Shown here: positions 9,472 through 18,244 of the stretch, one piece after another
Layout of the letters: each line of letters begins with the position of its first letter
Numbering within the stretch: the stretch's first letter is position 1
NCBI GenBank assembly: GCA_030426325.1
Contig: JAUHYO010000004.1
Location: forward strand, 1 to 36,630
Length of the DNA: 36,630 bases
Direction: 5' to 3'
DNA from: Gammaproteobacteria bacterium
GTDB lineage: Bacteria > Pseudomonadota > Gammaproteobacteria > Steroidobacterales > Woeseiaceae
The notes under the pieces: model-generated
The model's input: the letters and a program-made list of their open reading frames with translations, nothing else
What the model was told of the DNA's origin: nothing
Database searches by the model: none
Position numbers and translations under genes: made by a program

Positions 9472-10532
9472 AATAAGTCATCCTCAATCTCTCCGGTCAG
9501 CGTCTCGAGGAAGGCTACAATTCTTTCAACTTGCGCCTGGTTAATCGGCCGCCCAAGCTGATAGCGCGCCATGACCGCAATTGCCTCGTCCAAAGTGGCT
9601 GCGCTGCCGTCATGAAAGTAAGGTGCTGTGACTGCCACATTTCTTAGACTTGGCACCTTGAACTTGAATTTATCGACAGGGTTTTTGGTTACGTTGTAGC
9701 GACCAAAATCGGACGATCTGATATTGCCGCGGTCCGCGAAGTAGTCGCCCATAATGCCGAAGTACTGGTACATGTTGCCGCCCACATTTCGTCCCTGGTG
9801 GCATGAAATGCAGCCGAGCTTCTGAAATTCATCGAAACCCAGTTTCGCTGTTTCAGAAATTGCATCAACGTCGCCCAGTAGATAGTGATCAAATGGCGAT
9901 GCAGTGATCAGGGCCGCCTCGTAACTGGCGATTGCGGTCAGGAGGTTCGCCGATGTCATGCCGTCGTCAAAGGCTTCGTCGAAGGCAGAAACCATTCGAT
10001 TGTCGGCTGCCAGCTTTTTCAGTACGGCGGGAAGATTGGTGCCCATCTCAAGCTCGTCGTGTATCGGGCCGATGGCCTGCTCCTCCAGAGTCGTCGCGCG
10101 GCCATCCCAGAATTGCGCGAAGTTCAATGCGCTGTTCAGTACGGTAGGCGCATTCAGGTCACCCTCGGCTCTATTAATTCCAATAGAAACCTGTCGGCCG
10201 TCATCGCCACCAGCCTCGATATCGTGGCAAGTCGAGCAGGAGAGGCTATTGTCCGCGGAAAGCCGGGTGTCATGAAACAGCGTCTTGCCGAGTTGCACCA
10301 GGTGGCTTGAAGTATCGACTTCAGCCGTAATCGGAAGAATCGGCCCTGCCGCGGGATCGTCGATCCAGTGAGGCGCCTGAACATTCGACCTGCTGACGGC
10401 TGTCGAGGCAAAATTGTCCTGCCCACATGCCGCCAAAATGACGCTTACGGCAATGATCAGAAGCCGTGCACAGTTGGTCGATCCGGGCTCGTATTGGCGG
10501 TGGCGTTTGCCGGAGGTTCGCAATCTCGTCAT
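9468..10532 (-). CDS. di-haem cytochrome c peroxidase / MauG-family lipoprotein
   Basis: Lipobox-like ILAACGQ; two CxxCH sites (CSTCH, CISCH); LGKTLFHDTRLSADNSLSCSTCHD, FWDGRATTLEEQA, VPSLRNVAVTAPYFHDGSAATLDEA. Overlaps the kinase gene by 4 nt. Confidence 0.92.
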   Translation of the reverse strand: MTRLRTSGKRHRQYEPGSTNCARLLIIAVSVILAACGQDNFASTAVSRSNVQAPHWIDDPAAGPILPITAEVDTSSHLVQLGKTLFHDTRLSADNSLSCSTCHDIEAGGDDGRQVSIGINRAEGDLNAPTVLNSALNFAQFWDGRATTLEEQAIGPIHDELEMGTNLPAVLKKLAADNRMVSAFDEAFDDGMTSANLLTAIASYEAALITASPFDHYLLGDVDAISETAKLGFDEFQKLGCISCHQGRNVGGNMYQYFGIMGDYFADRGNIRSSDFGRYNVTKNPVDKFKFKVPSLRNVAVTAPYFHDGSAATLDEAIAVMARYQLGRPINQAQVERIVAFLETLTGEIEDDLL

Positions 10533-10844
10533 AAATCTTGTATTCCAGATTGGAAAATATTCCGCTGGCCAAAGGAGGCAGTAACCCAGAGTGTCGACCG
10601 ACCGGAAATTAGCTTCTTTCCCTTCGGAACGTGTGTCGGCGCGATGCCCGCAATCTTGAGCTGCGCGCCGGCAAGTGCCGGGAAACTGTGATCGATGTCA
10701 CATTCAGGGCGCCCTACCTCAAGTGAGGCGGCATCGTGTCGATACGCAATAAGGGACCATGCGCCAATTTTCCGGTGTGCCTGGTCTGTATAGCGCTCCG
10801 GAATTGGCGGGCCGGGGCATCGATACCAGCGGAGCACGATAAGT

Positions 10845-12026
10845 ATGAGTGACCACCAGATCCTGTTTGTCGACGATGAACCCCATGTCTTGAGCGCCAT
10901 TCGACGCGGACTGCGCAATGACTTCAAGCTGGTGACCGCGGAAGGGTCAAAGGAAGCACTCGCTCTATTCGAGCAGGGAGAGAAGTTCAGCGTCATCGTT
11001 TCCGATTGCCGGATGCCTGAGATGGATGGAATCCAGCTGCTCGAACGCATTGCTCAGTTATCGCCGACGACAATCAGGATCCTGTTGACCGGAAATACGG
11101 ATCAGGAGACGGCGGTACGGGCCGTCAATGATGGCGACGTCTTCAGGTTCTTGAACAAACCCTGTAATAGCGAGCAGCTCAAACTCGTGCTTGGCCAGGC
11201 TTTGCGGCAGTTTGAACTGGTCACCGTCGAGAAAGATCTGCTGGAACAAACGCTAAAAGGCAGTATTCAGGTGCTCGCCGACCTGTTAGGTATCGTCAAA
11301 CCTGAATCGTTTGGACGGTCCAACCGCCTGCGACGAAAAGCGCGCGAGGTTGCCGATCATGTTGACGGCATTGACAGGTGGCAACTTGATGCCGCGGCGC
11401 TGCTTTCCCAGCTTGGTTGTGTCAACGTCGCCGAATCGACGCTCAACAAACTACTCGACGGTGAGGTTCTTGACCGGCAGGAGCGCGCGGATTTTATCTC
11501 GCATCCATCGCTTGGCGCGGAATTGATTGGTCGTATCCCCAGGATGGAGCGTGTCGCGGAGATCATCCTCTACCAGAATAAAACCTTCGATGGACGCGGG
11601 TTTCCTACTGATGACAAAAAGGGAGAACAGATACCGCTGGAAGCACGTGTGCTGAGCGCGGTTCTGGCCTACGACGAGCTTAAGTCGCAGGACATCTCCG
11701 ACGCCGCAATCATGGAAGAGTTACGAGCGACCAAAGGTCGCTTTGATCCCAAAATCATCGATGCACTGGAAAAATCGGTCGACCTCGCGTCGTCCTGCAT
11801 CATCACGCGAATGATGCCGAGCGAAATGCGTCTCGGTCTGGTCATCGAGCAGGACGTCAAGAATGCCGAAGGCGTCATGCTGTTGTGTAGCGGCCAGGAG
11901 GTTACGCCGGCAATCATGGAGCACCTCTTGAAGTTCCAGAAGTCCGGTGCCATTACGAAACGCATTCTGGTCTCTGAGCCGAAACCAGAACCAGAACCGG
12001 AAAGCGCCGAACGCGATGTCGCATAG
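10845..12026 (+). CDS. response regulator with REC and degenerate HD-GYP-like domain
   Basis: REC ILFVDDEPHVLSAIRRGL...VIVSDCRMPEMDGIQLL...FLNKPC. C-terminal region aligns with HD-GYP landmarks (HPSLGAELI, NKTFDGRGFP, IPLEARVLSAVLAYDEL), but the HD pair reads SQ (AALLSQLGC) and the HH pair reads YQ (ILYQNKTFDG). Confidence 0.85.
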   Translation: MSDHQILFVDDEPHVLSAIRRGLRNDFKLVTAEGSKEALALFEQGEKFSVIVSDCRMPEMDGIQLLERIAQLSPTTIRILLTGNTDQETAVRAVNDGDVFRFLNKPCNSEQLKLVLGQALRQFELVTVEKDLLEQTLKGSIQVLADLLGIVKPESFGRSNRLRRKAREVADHVDGIDRWQLDAAALLSQLGCVNVAESTLNKLLDGEVLDRQERADFISHPSLGAELIGRIPRMERVAEIILYQNKTFDGRGFPTDDKKGEQIPLEARVLSAVLAYDELKSQDISDAAIMEELRATKGRFDPKIIDALEKSVDLASSCIITRMMPSEMRLGLVIEQDVKNAEGVMLLCSGQEVTPAIMEHLLKFQKSGAITKRILVSEPKPEPEPESAERDVA

Positions 12027-12119
12027 TTTGTACGAACGAAACATCGGGGCTCTTGTATGCTCCATGCGCAGGGAATAATCGATCGTGATTTCCCGGGGGC
12101 GTTCTAAACGCGTGGAACC

Positions 12120-12710
12120 CTAACCGTGTTTACCCACACTCCAGCTGCTTCCCAGGTATTTCTTACCCGCTTGTATCGGCAAGTCTTCAAGCGCTGAACC
12201 CATCGAGTCATTCCATCGGTTGAGAAATCCAAACAAGCCGATGACACCCATGATCTCGACGATGTCCTCGTCGGACCAATGAGCGCGAAGTTTTTCGGCG
12301 TGCTCGTCTGTCACTCCGTTCGGAATCTCCGCGGCCGCGAACGCAAAATCCAGCGCGGCTTTCTCCGCCGGAGTGAAATGCGGGCTGCGAGCGTAATCGA
12401 AAATACTGTTCAAGCGTTCCTCGGTCGTTCCAAATCGCTCGGAGCCGAGCACGGTATGTGCCTGGCAATACCGGCAACCGGACACCATGCTGGTCGCAAA
12501 TCCGATGAGTCGTTTGAACTCCGGTGTTACCTTTCCCGCACACTCCATGACCGCGATATTGAGGTCTGTAAAGGCCCTGGCAATATCCGGTCGTCGCGCC
12601 ATCGTGCGGACACTGTTAGGGACCACGCCGAGCGGTCCTTTGAAAAATTGCACATGCTCGCGAAGTGCGGGCTCAATCTGGTCTTCTTCAAGAGGGTCTA
12701 TTATTGGCAT
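12120..12710 (-). CDS. AhpD/carboxymuconolactone decarboxylase-family protein
   Basis: GFATSMVSGCRYCQAHTVLGSERFG (CxxCxxxH), typical CMD/AhpD helical pattern. Confidence 0.82.
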   Translation of the reverse strand: MPIIDPLEEDQIEPALREHVQFFKGPLGVVPNSVRTMARRPDIARAFTDLNIAVMECAGKVTPEFKRLIGFATSMVSGCRYCQAHTVLGSERFGTTEERLNSIFDYARSPHFTPAEKAALDFAFAAAEIPNGVTDEHAEKLRAHWSDEDIVEIMGVIGLFGFLNRWNDSMGSALEDLPIQAGKKYLGSSWSVGKHG

Positions 12711-12716
12711 GAAGGC

Positions 12717-14459
12717 TTACTCTTTTGGAAAAATAATATCGTCGTCGCTCACTTCCCGTTCCCACTCGACATTGCCCGAGTGCGTCGTGGCGCCACGATG
12801 TGCAGAGCCGACCAGCGCCGCGTATTTCTCCAATGCGCCACCGAGCCGGGCTTGTTTGTGTGTCGGAATTTCTGCCCGGCGTTGTTGCAATTGTTCGTCG
12901 CTCAGGTCGACGTCGACGCGACGTCCGGGTATGTCGATCTTTATTCGATCGCCGTCCTGCAACAAGGCCAACGGGCCGCCTGCAGCAGCTTCGGGGCATG
13001 CATAGCCTATCGACATGCCGCGCGATGCGCCTGAGAAGCGGCCGTCGGTCAGTAAGGCAATTTCTTCACCGACCCCTTGTCCGTAAAGCAAGGCAGTCAC
13101 GCCAAGCATCTCCCGCATGCCCGGCCCACCTCGCGGGCCTTCGTTGCGAATGACAATGACGCTGCTAGGCTGATAGTCACGTGCAGCGACCGCTTTGGCG
13201 CATTCTTCCTCCGACTCGAAAACGCGAGCCGGACCTTCAAAGGTCTGGCGTTTCAGTCCGGCAACTTTCAAAATCGCGCCGTCCGGGCAAAGGTTTCCTT
13301 TCAAAACCACTACGCCGCCACTTGGAGAAATTGCATTCGACAGTGGCCGAATGACTTTGCCATCGGGTGTGCCTGTATCAGCCAGAGATTCCTCGAGGGT
13401 GTTGCCATCCAGCGTTAAACAGTCGGGATGCAGGTAATCGCCGTCGAGCAGGGTTTTCAGCAACACCGGCAAGCCGCCTGCACGATGTACATCCACGGCA
13501 AGATACTTGCCGCCTGGTTTGAGGTCGCCGATCAGCGGCGTTCGCTCAAAAACAGCCGCAACGTTATCAAAACTAAAGTCGATGCCGGCTTCGTGCGCAA
13601 TCGCCGGCAAGTGCAGCGCCGCGTTGGTTGATCCACCGGTTGCCGCCACAACGGCAACCGCGTTCTCAAGACTCTTTATCGTTACTAGGTCACGCGGTAA
13701 CGGCCCTCCGTCATGCAGCATTTGGACGATTTTGCTGCCCGCTCGTGATGCAATCTCATGGCGCGCAGGATCCACTGCCGGTGCAGTTGCCGAGCCGGGC
13801 AGCGCCAGGCCCAGTGTCTCCGCGACCATCGCCATGGTGTTCGCTGTAAATTGGCCGGGGCAGGATCCCGCAGTCGGAATGCAGACATTTTCCATTCCGT
13901 CCAGTTCCTCCCGGCTCATCGTGCCAGCCATGACCTCGCCGACTCCCTCGAACACATCCTGAATGGTGATGTCTCGATCTCGCCAACGACCGGGCAAGGT
14001 GCTGCCACCGTAGACGAACACAGACGGGATATTGAGTCGCACCATCGCCATCATGATGCCGGGCAAGGTCTTGTCGCAGCCTGCGAAGCCAATCAGGGCG
14101 TCGTAAACGTGTCCGCGAACAACCGCCTCGATACTGTCGGCGACAACTTCACGTGACACCAGCGAGAAACGCATTCCCTTGTGACCCATCGACATACTGT
14201 CAGCAACAGAGGCCGTTGCGAAAGCGCGCGGCAGGCCACCCGCTTCACTAACTGCCGCATGCGAAATGGCAGCCTGCGTATGGAGGTGAATGTTGCACGG
14301 TGTTGTCTCGGCGGCCGCACTGACGACACCCACAAAGGGTTTTTGTATGTCCTCGTCACTCAGCCCCATGCCGCGCAAAAAGGCGCGATGCGGCGCCCGA
14401 CTCAGGCCTTCGGTCACAAGTCGGGAGCGCCAGCGCTTATCCGGAATTTTCTCATTCAC
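12717..14459 (-). CDS. IlvD/Edd-family dehydratase (dihydroxy-acid or sugar-acid dehydratase)
   Basis: TPCNIHLHTQAA, GFAGCDKTLPGIMMAMVRLNIPSVFVYGG, AGSCPGQFTANTMAMVAETLG, GGSTNAALHLPAIAHEAG, LTDGRFSGASRGMSIGYACPEAA. All three candidate Fe-S cysteines present. Confidence 0.9.
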   Translation of the reverse strand: MNEKIPDKRWRSRLVTEGLSRAPHRAFLRGMGLSDEDIQKPFVGVVSAAAETTPCNIHLHTQAAISHAAVSEAGGLPRAFATASVADSMSMGHKGMRFSLVSREVVADSIEAVVRGHVYDALIGFAGCDKTLPGIMMAMVRLNIPSVFVYGGSTLPGRWRDRDITIQDVFEGVGEVMAGTMSREELDGMENVCIPTAGSCPGQFTANTMAMVAETLGLALPGSATAPAVDPARHEIASRAGSKIVQMLHDGGPLPRDLVTIKSLENAVAVVAATGGSTNAALHLPAIAHEAGIDFSFDNVAAVFERTPLIGDLKPGGKYLAVDVHRAGGLPVLLKTLLDGDYLHPDCLTLDGNTLEESLADTGTPDGKVIRPLSNAISPSGGVVVLKGNLCPDGAILKVAGLKRQTFEGPARVFESEEECAKAVAARDYQPSSVIVIRNEGPRGGPGMREMLGVTALLYGQGVGEEIALLTDGRFSGASRGMSIGYACPEAAAGGPLALLQDGDRIKIDIPGRRVDVDLSDEQLQQRRAEIPTHKQARLGGALEKYAALVGSAHRGATTHSGNVEWEREVSDDDIIFPKE

Positions 14460-14507
14460 GATGTTCGAGGCCTTAAGTCATGGCAAATTTACTTTCAGCT
14501 TTCGTAT

Positions 14508-14519
14508 ATTGTATACTAT
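14508..14519. promoter_or_regulatory. operator-like site ATTGTATACTAT at the ilvD-like/MDR divergent promoter
   Basis: Matches ATTGTNNACAAT at 10 of the 10 fixed-position bases except CA to TA (9/10); overlaps a TATACT -10-like hexamer at 14512-14517. Confidence 0.45.
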
Positions 14520-14563
14520 CGACCAACCAATAATCTACCGCGAGACCGAAGCGGCAGGAGATC

Positions 14564-15649
14564 ATGAAAGCCGTTGAAATCCATCAATATGGTGCTGCTC
14601 GCGATGTGCTCCACTTCAATCCCGACGCACCCCGCCCGACGCCCGCGGCCGATGAAATACTGATTGAAAACAAGGCAACGTCGATCAATCCGGTCGACTG
14701 TGCCGCGCGATCGGGTTACGGGCAGAACTTTTTTTCTCGTCTCGGTTGGGGCGAATTGCCGATGATCCTTGGGCGCGATGCCTCTGGCGTTGTTGTTGCC
14801 AAGGGACGCGATGTTTCAGAACTGGAGGTCGGTGACGAGGTTTACGCTGCACCACCCATTGGCTGTTACGCCGAATTCGTCACCGTCAAAGCCGCGCACG
14901 CAGCGCTCAAACCTGGAAATCTCGACCATTGCCAGACTGCATCTTTGCCGTTCGTCGCCCTGACCGCGTGGACTGCCCTGGTCAACGAAGCCGGGCTCAC
15001 CCCCGAAACCGCGGCCGGGAAAAAGGTCGTTGTCCCACGCGCGGCTGGTGGCGTCGGAAGTTTTGCCGTGCAGTTGCTGAAGGCCTGGGGCGCCGAAGTC
15101 GCCGCGATTTGCAGCACGCGGAACATTGAACTGGTGAAAAGCCTGGGTGCCGATACCGTGATCGACTACACCGCGCAGGACTTCAGGGACCACTTGCAAG
15201 ATTACGACCTTGCACTGGATCTCATTGGCCGGAAGAGTGATTTTGATGAACTGGACAATGACTACAAAGGCGGCACGGACACTGCCGACGGAAGTCATTA
15301 CGATGAGCAACTGATGAGCGTGTTGCGAAGGGACGAAAAGGCCGTCTACGTTACCGTTTGTTCACCCAAAGTCGCCTTCACCAACAAGTACGGTTACGAC
15401 GAAGGCATTCGGCGAGCCGGTGAAGAGTATGAAAAACGAGCCGCGATCGCTGCACAAAGCGGCTATCGTTACATCTGGTCATTCTTTAATCCCGATGCCG
15501 TGTCCTTAACCCGCATACGCGAAATGATTGAAGCGGAGCGTATCAAACCCGTTATTGATCGTTGTTACTCGCTCGCCGATATCGTCAAGGCACACGAGTA
15601 CTGCGAAACAAAACAGGCTCAGGGAAAAATCGTCATCGACATTACGTAG
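14564..15649 (+). CDS. MDR-superfamily zinc-binding alcohol dehydrogenase / quinone oxidoreductase (paralogue A)
   Basis: SINPVDCAARSGYGQNFF, LGRDASGVVVAKG, VVVPRAAGGVGSFAVQLLKAWGAEVAAICST, LGADTVIDYT. Confidence 0.88.
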   Translation: MKAVEIHQYGAARDVLHFNPDAPRPTPAADEILIENKATSINPVDCAARSGYGQNFFSRLGWGELPMILGRDASGVVVAKGRDVSELEVGDEVYAAPPIGCYAEFVTVKAAHAALKPGNLDHCQTASLPFVALTAWTALVNEAGLTPETAAGKKVVVPRAAGGVGSFAVQLLKAWGAEVAAICSTRNIELVKSLGADTVIDYTAQDFRDHLQDYDLALDLIGRKSDFDELDNDYKGGTDTADGSHYDEQLMSVLRRDEKAVYVTVCSPKVAFTNKYGYDEGIRRAGEEYEKRAAIAAQSGYRYIWSFFNPDAVSLTRIREMIEAERIKPVIDRCYSLADIVKAHEYCETKQAQGKIVIDIT

Positions 15650-15655
15650 CGACGA

Positions 15656-17335
15656 TCAATAGCTGCGCCCGGTATCCGGCAAGATCACGCCATTTCGCTC
15701 CGCATACTCAAGCCAGAGTTGTGACATACGCTGCAAGCGTTCCGGGTGTTCCGTTGCCAGGTCGATCGTCTCCGCCGGATCCGAGGCAATATTGTAGAGC
15801 TGCCACTCATTTCGCTTGATGCCCAGGCTCTCCGCGTCCCACCAATTCGAAAATGGTGATTCACGCACTATTTTCCAATCCCCCTGACGAAGCGCGCTTT
15901 TGCCAAGCAATTCCCAGCCAAAAGCCGCCTCGTCGGAGTGAGCCTCGACGCCATCGGTACGCAACACAGGAAGCAACGAGCGTCCATCAAGTTCCATTCC
16001 CGTCGAGGGTGCGCCCGCGAGCTCAAGGATGGTCGGCGCCAGGTCAACAATTGTCGCGATACCATCGAACACGCGCTTTCCCTCAAACCCCTTTGGGAAA
16101 CTGACTATCATCGGCACCCGCACGCCACCTTCCGACGTAAATCCCTTGAACATTCGAAACGGAGCCATAGATGCACGAGCCCATCGCGGTCCCAGCATGA
16201 CATAGGAATCATCGCTGCCCATGTTATCCAGCGTATTGTCACAGCAGATCTTTGACCACTCGTGAAGCGGGTCGAGTCCATGGTGCAGCCGGTGACCCTC
16301 AGCGCCATTGTCGGACAGGAAAACGACCAGCGTATCTCGATCCACCCCCTGGTCCTGAAGATGCGCAAGCAATCGCCCGACGTTTGCATCGAGCAAGTCG
16401 ACCATCGCCGCATAGATTTCCATGGTGCGCGATTCGCTCCGTCGCTCCGCTTCACTTAAATCCGACCAGTCCGCCTCGACACCGGCGCCGGCAAAGTAAG
16501 GGATATCGCCAGGTACCAGGTTCAAAGCCTGCGCGCGTGACAAGCGCTGCTGATGCAATACATCGTAGCCGGCATCATAGCGACCTGAGTATTCCTCGAT
16601 AGCCTCAGGTGGAGCCTGTAACGGGAAATGTGGCGCACTGAAAGCGAGATACGCAAAAAATGGACGATCATCACCCCGATCCTCGTCGAGGTACTCAATC
16701 ATCTTGTCGGTATAAAAGCGGGTCGAATAGAAATCATTCGGCAATGCTTCGACGGGCTTTCCGTTCTCCGTATAAAGAATCTTCTCAGGACCCGACAGGG
16801 ACATCCTGTTGGCGAAATGACTGCCACCCGAATCGTGCAAGGCAAAACTGCGATCGAAGGCACGCGATTCCGGATCAGCGCCATTCTCATGACCGAGGTG
16901 CCACTTTCCCGAAAAATAGTTTCTATAACCCGCTTCCTTGAGCCGCTCAGGCAAGGATGTGACGTTCCGGGTCAGGTAGCCCTCGTAGCCAGGTTGCCCA
17001 CGCTGGTTATCGGCGAGACGCGACGCGAGACTTCCAAGTCCCACGCGATGGTGATCGACGCCAGTCAACAGCATTGCGCGAGAGGGCGAACACATCGGCG
17101 AGGCATAAAACTGCGAAAACATGACGCCATTCCCTGCCAACGCATCAATATTGGGTGTATCGATCTCACCCCCATAGGCACCCAGGTCTGTGTAGCCGAG
17201 GTCATCGGCGACGATCAGCAAAATATTGGGTCGTTCATCAGCTTTTGTGACGTCGACAGGCGCGCCTTCAGGGCCGCAGCCCGAAAGTATGGTCAGGAAT
17301 ACAAATGCTGCCGAAAGTTTGGAAATGCTATTCAT
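15656..17335 (-). CDS. arylsulfatase-family sulfatase, lipoprotein-like
   Basis: Lipobox-like ILSGCGPEG; NILLIVADDLGYTDLGAYGG; CSPSRAMLLTG (C-x-P-S-R formylglycine motif); YFSGKWHLGH; VVFLSDNGAEG. Confidence 0.92.
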   Translation of the reverse strand: MNSISKLSAAFVFLTILSGCGPEGAPVDVTKADERPNILLIVADDLGYTDLGAYGGEIDTPNIDALAGNGVMFSQFYASPMCSPSRAMLLTGVDHHRVGLGSLASRLADNQRGQPGYEGYLTRNVTSLPERLKEAGYRNYFSGKWHLGHENGADPESRAFDRSFALHDSGGSHFANRMSLSGPEKILYTENGKPVEALPNDFYSTRFYTDKMIEYLDEDRGDDRPFFAYLAFSAPHFPLQAPPEAIEEYSGRYDAGYDVLHQQRLSRAQALNLVPGDIPYFAGAGVEADWSDLSEAERRSESRTMEIYAAMVDLLDANVGRLLAHLQDQGVDRDTLVVFLSDNGAEGHRLHHGLDPLHEWSKICCDNTLDNMGSDDSYVMLGPRWARASMAPFRMFKGFTSEGGVRVPMIVSFPKGFEGKRVFDGIATIVDLAPTILELAGAPSTGMELDGRSLLPVLRTDGVEAHSDEAAFGWELLGKSALRQGDWKIVRESPFSNWWDAESLGIKRNEWQLYNIASDPAETIDLATEHPERLQRMSQLWLEYAERNGVILPDTGRSY

Positions 17336-18233
17336 CGCTATTTACTTTGTTCTTGCCAATACCGTAAAAAGTTCTAAGAGAAGTGAGATCACTACTGCCG
17401 CCTACTGCATCGCTCGCCTTCTTGTAGGTCGCAGCAACTTCACTCGATACACGCATCGCGGCACGGCTTTCGCCGGAAAGCGCCAGCGCGGTATCAATAT
17501 CCTTCAACATCGTCGCGAGCGCACCGATACTGTTTTTGGAGGTCGCGCCTGCCAGATGCGGCCCGATAATCTGCAGCGGTAGCGAGTCGGCCCAGCCACC
17601 CTGCAATGCATCCGGAAGGCGATCGATCCGGATCCCACATTGCTGGCCGAGCAGAAGCGCTTCGGAAATCGCCAGCAGATTCGATGAAACGATTACCTGA
17701 TTACAAAGCTTGGTGGCTTGTCCGGCACCAACCGCGCCCATATGGGTTGTTCGGGAAGCGATCGCGGCTAACAGCGGAGTCAGGCGTTCGATGACGCTGC
17801 TGTCACCGCCGCAGAAAACAATAAGCGTTCCATCCGTCGCACCGCGAACGCCCCCGGAGACCGGTGCATCGACCCAGTGCATTCCGGTCTCGTCTTTGAG
17901 TCGCGCGGCCATGGCGCGCGTCGCGTCCGGTGCGATACTTGAGAAGTCGACGAGGACAGAGCCCCGCTTCGCGCCATTCACGACACCCGCATCCCCAAAC
18001 ACCACAGACTCCACGGCGTCGGCGTCGGTGACGCACATGCAGACGACATCAGCCTCCTTCGCAAGCTCTGACGGTGATGAGGCAAGTCGGGCGCCGTCGC
18101 CAAGTAGCGATGACGACTTATTCTCCGAGCGGTTCCAAACGCTAACCGGGAAGCCCGCGTGTATCAGGCGGCGCACCATCGGCGCGCCCATCAGGCCAGT
18201 GCCCAGGTATCCGATTTGCATCTGTTCCGGCAT
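17328..18233 (-). CDS. 3-hydroxyisobutyrate/tartronate-semialdehyde-type NAD(P)-dependent dehydrogenase (copy 1)
   Basis: IGYLGTGLMGAPMVRRLIHAGFPVSVWNRS; VDAPVSGGVRGATDGTLIVFCGG; GAGQATKLCNQVIVSSNLLAISEAL. Confidence 0.88.
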   Translation of the reverse strand: MPEQMQIGYLGTGLMGAPMVRRLIHAGFPVSVWNRSENKSSSLLGDGARLASSPSELAKEADVVCMCVTDADAVESVVFGDAGVVNGAKRGSVLVDFSSIAPDATRAMAARLKDETGMHWVDAPVSGGVRGATDGTLIVFCGGDSSVIERLTPLLAAIASRTTHMGAVGAGQATKLCNQVIVSSNLLAISEALLLGQQCGIRIDRLPDALQGGWADSLPLQIIGPHLAGATSKNSIGALATMLKDIDTALALSGESRAAMRVSSEVAATYKKASDAVGGSSDLTSLRTFYGIGKNKVNSDE

Positions 18234-18244
18234 GGTCCGGGGCT

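Noticed and set aside
10529-11050. 173-aa minus-strand ORF spanning the divergent promoter
   Set aside because: Overlaps the cytochrome peroxidase start and runs antisense into the REC gene; no domain.
12071-12112. Short inverted repeats (GGGAA/TTCCC; GCGTT-CTA-AACGC) between convergent genes
   Set aside because: Arms of 5 bp and no U-tract; too weak to call a terminator.
12279-13034. 251-aa plus-strand ORF
   Set aside because: Antisense to the CMD and IlvD/Edd genes, which have clear family motifs; translation has no recognisable domain.
16628-17377. 249-aa plus-strand ORF
   Set aside because: Antisense to the sulfatase; GC-rich shadow ORF with no recognisable motif.
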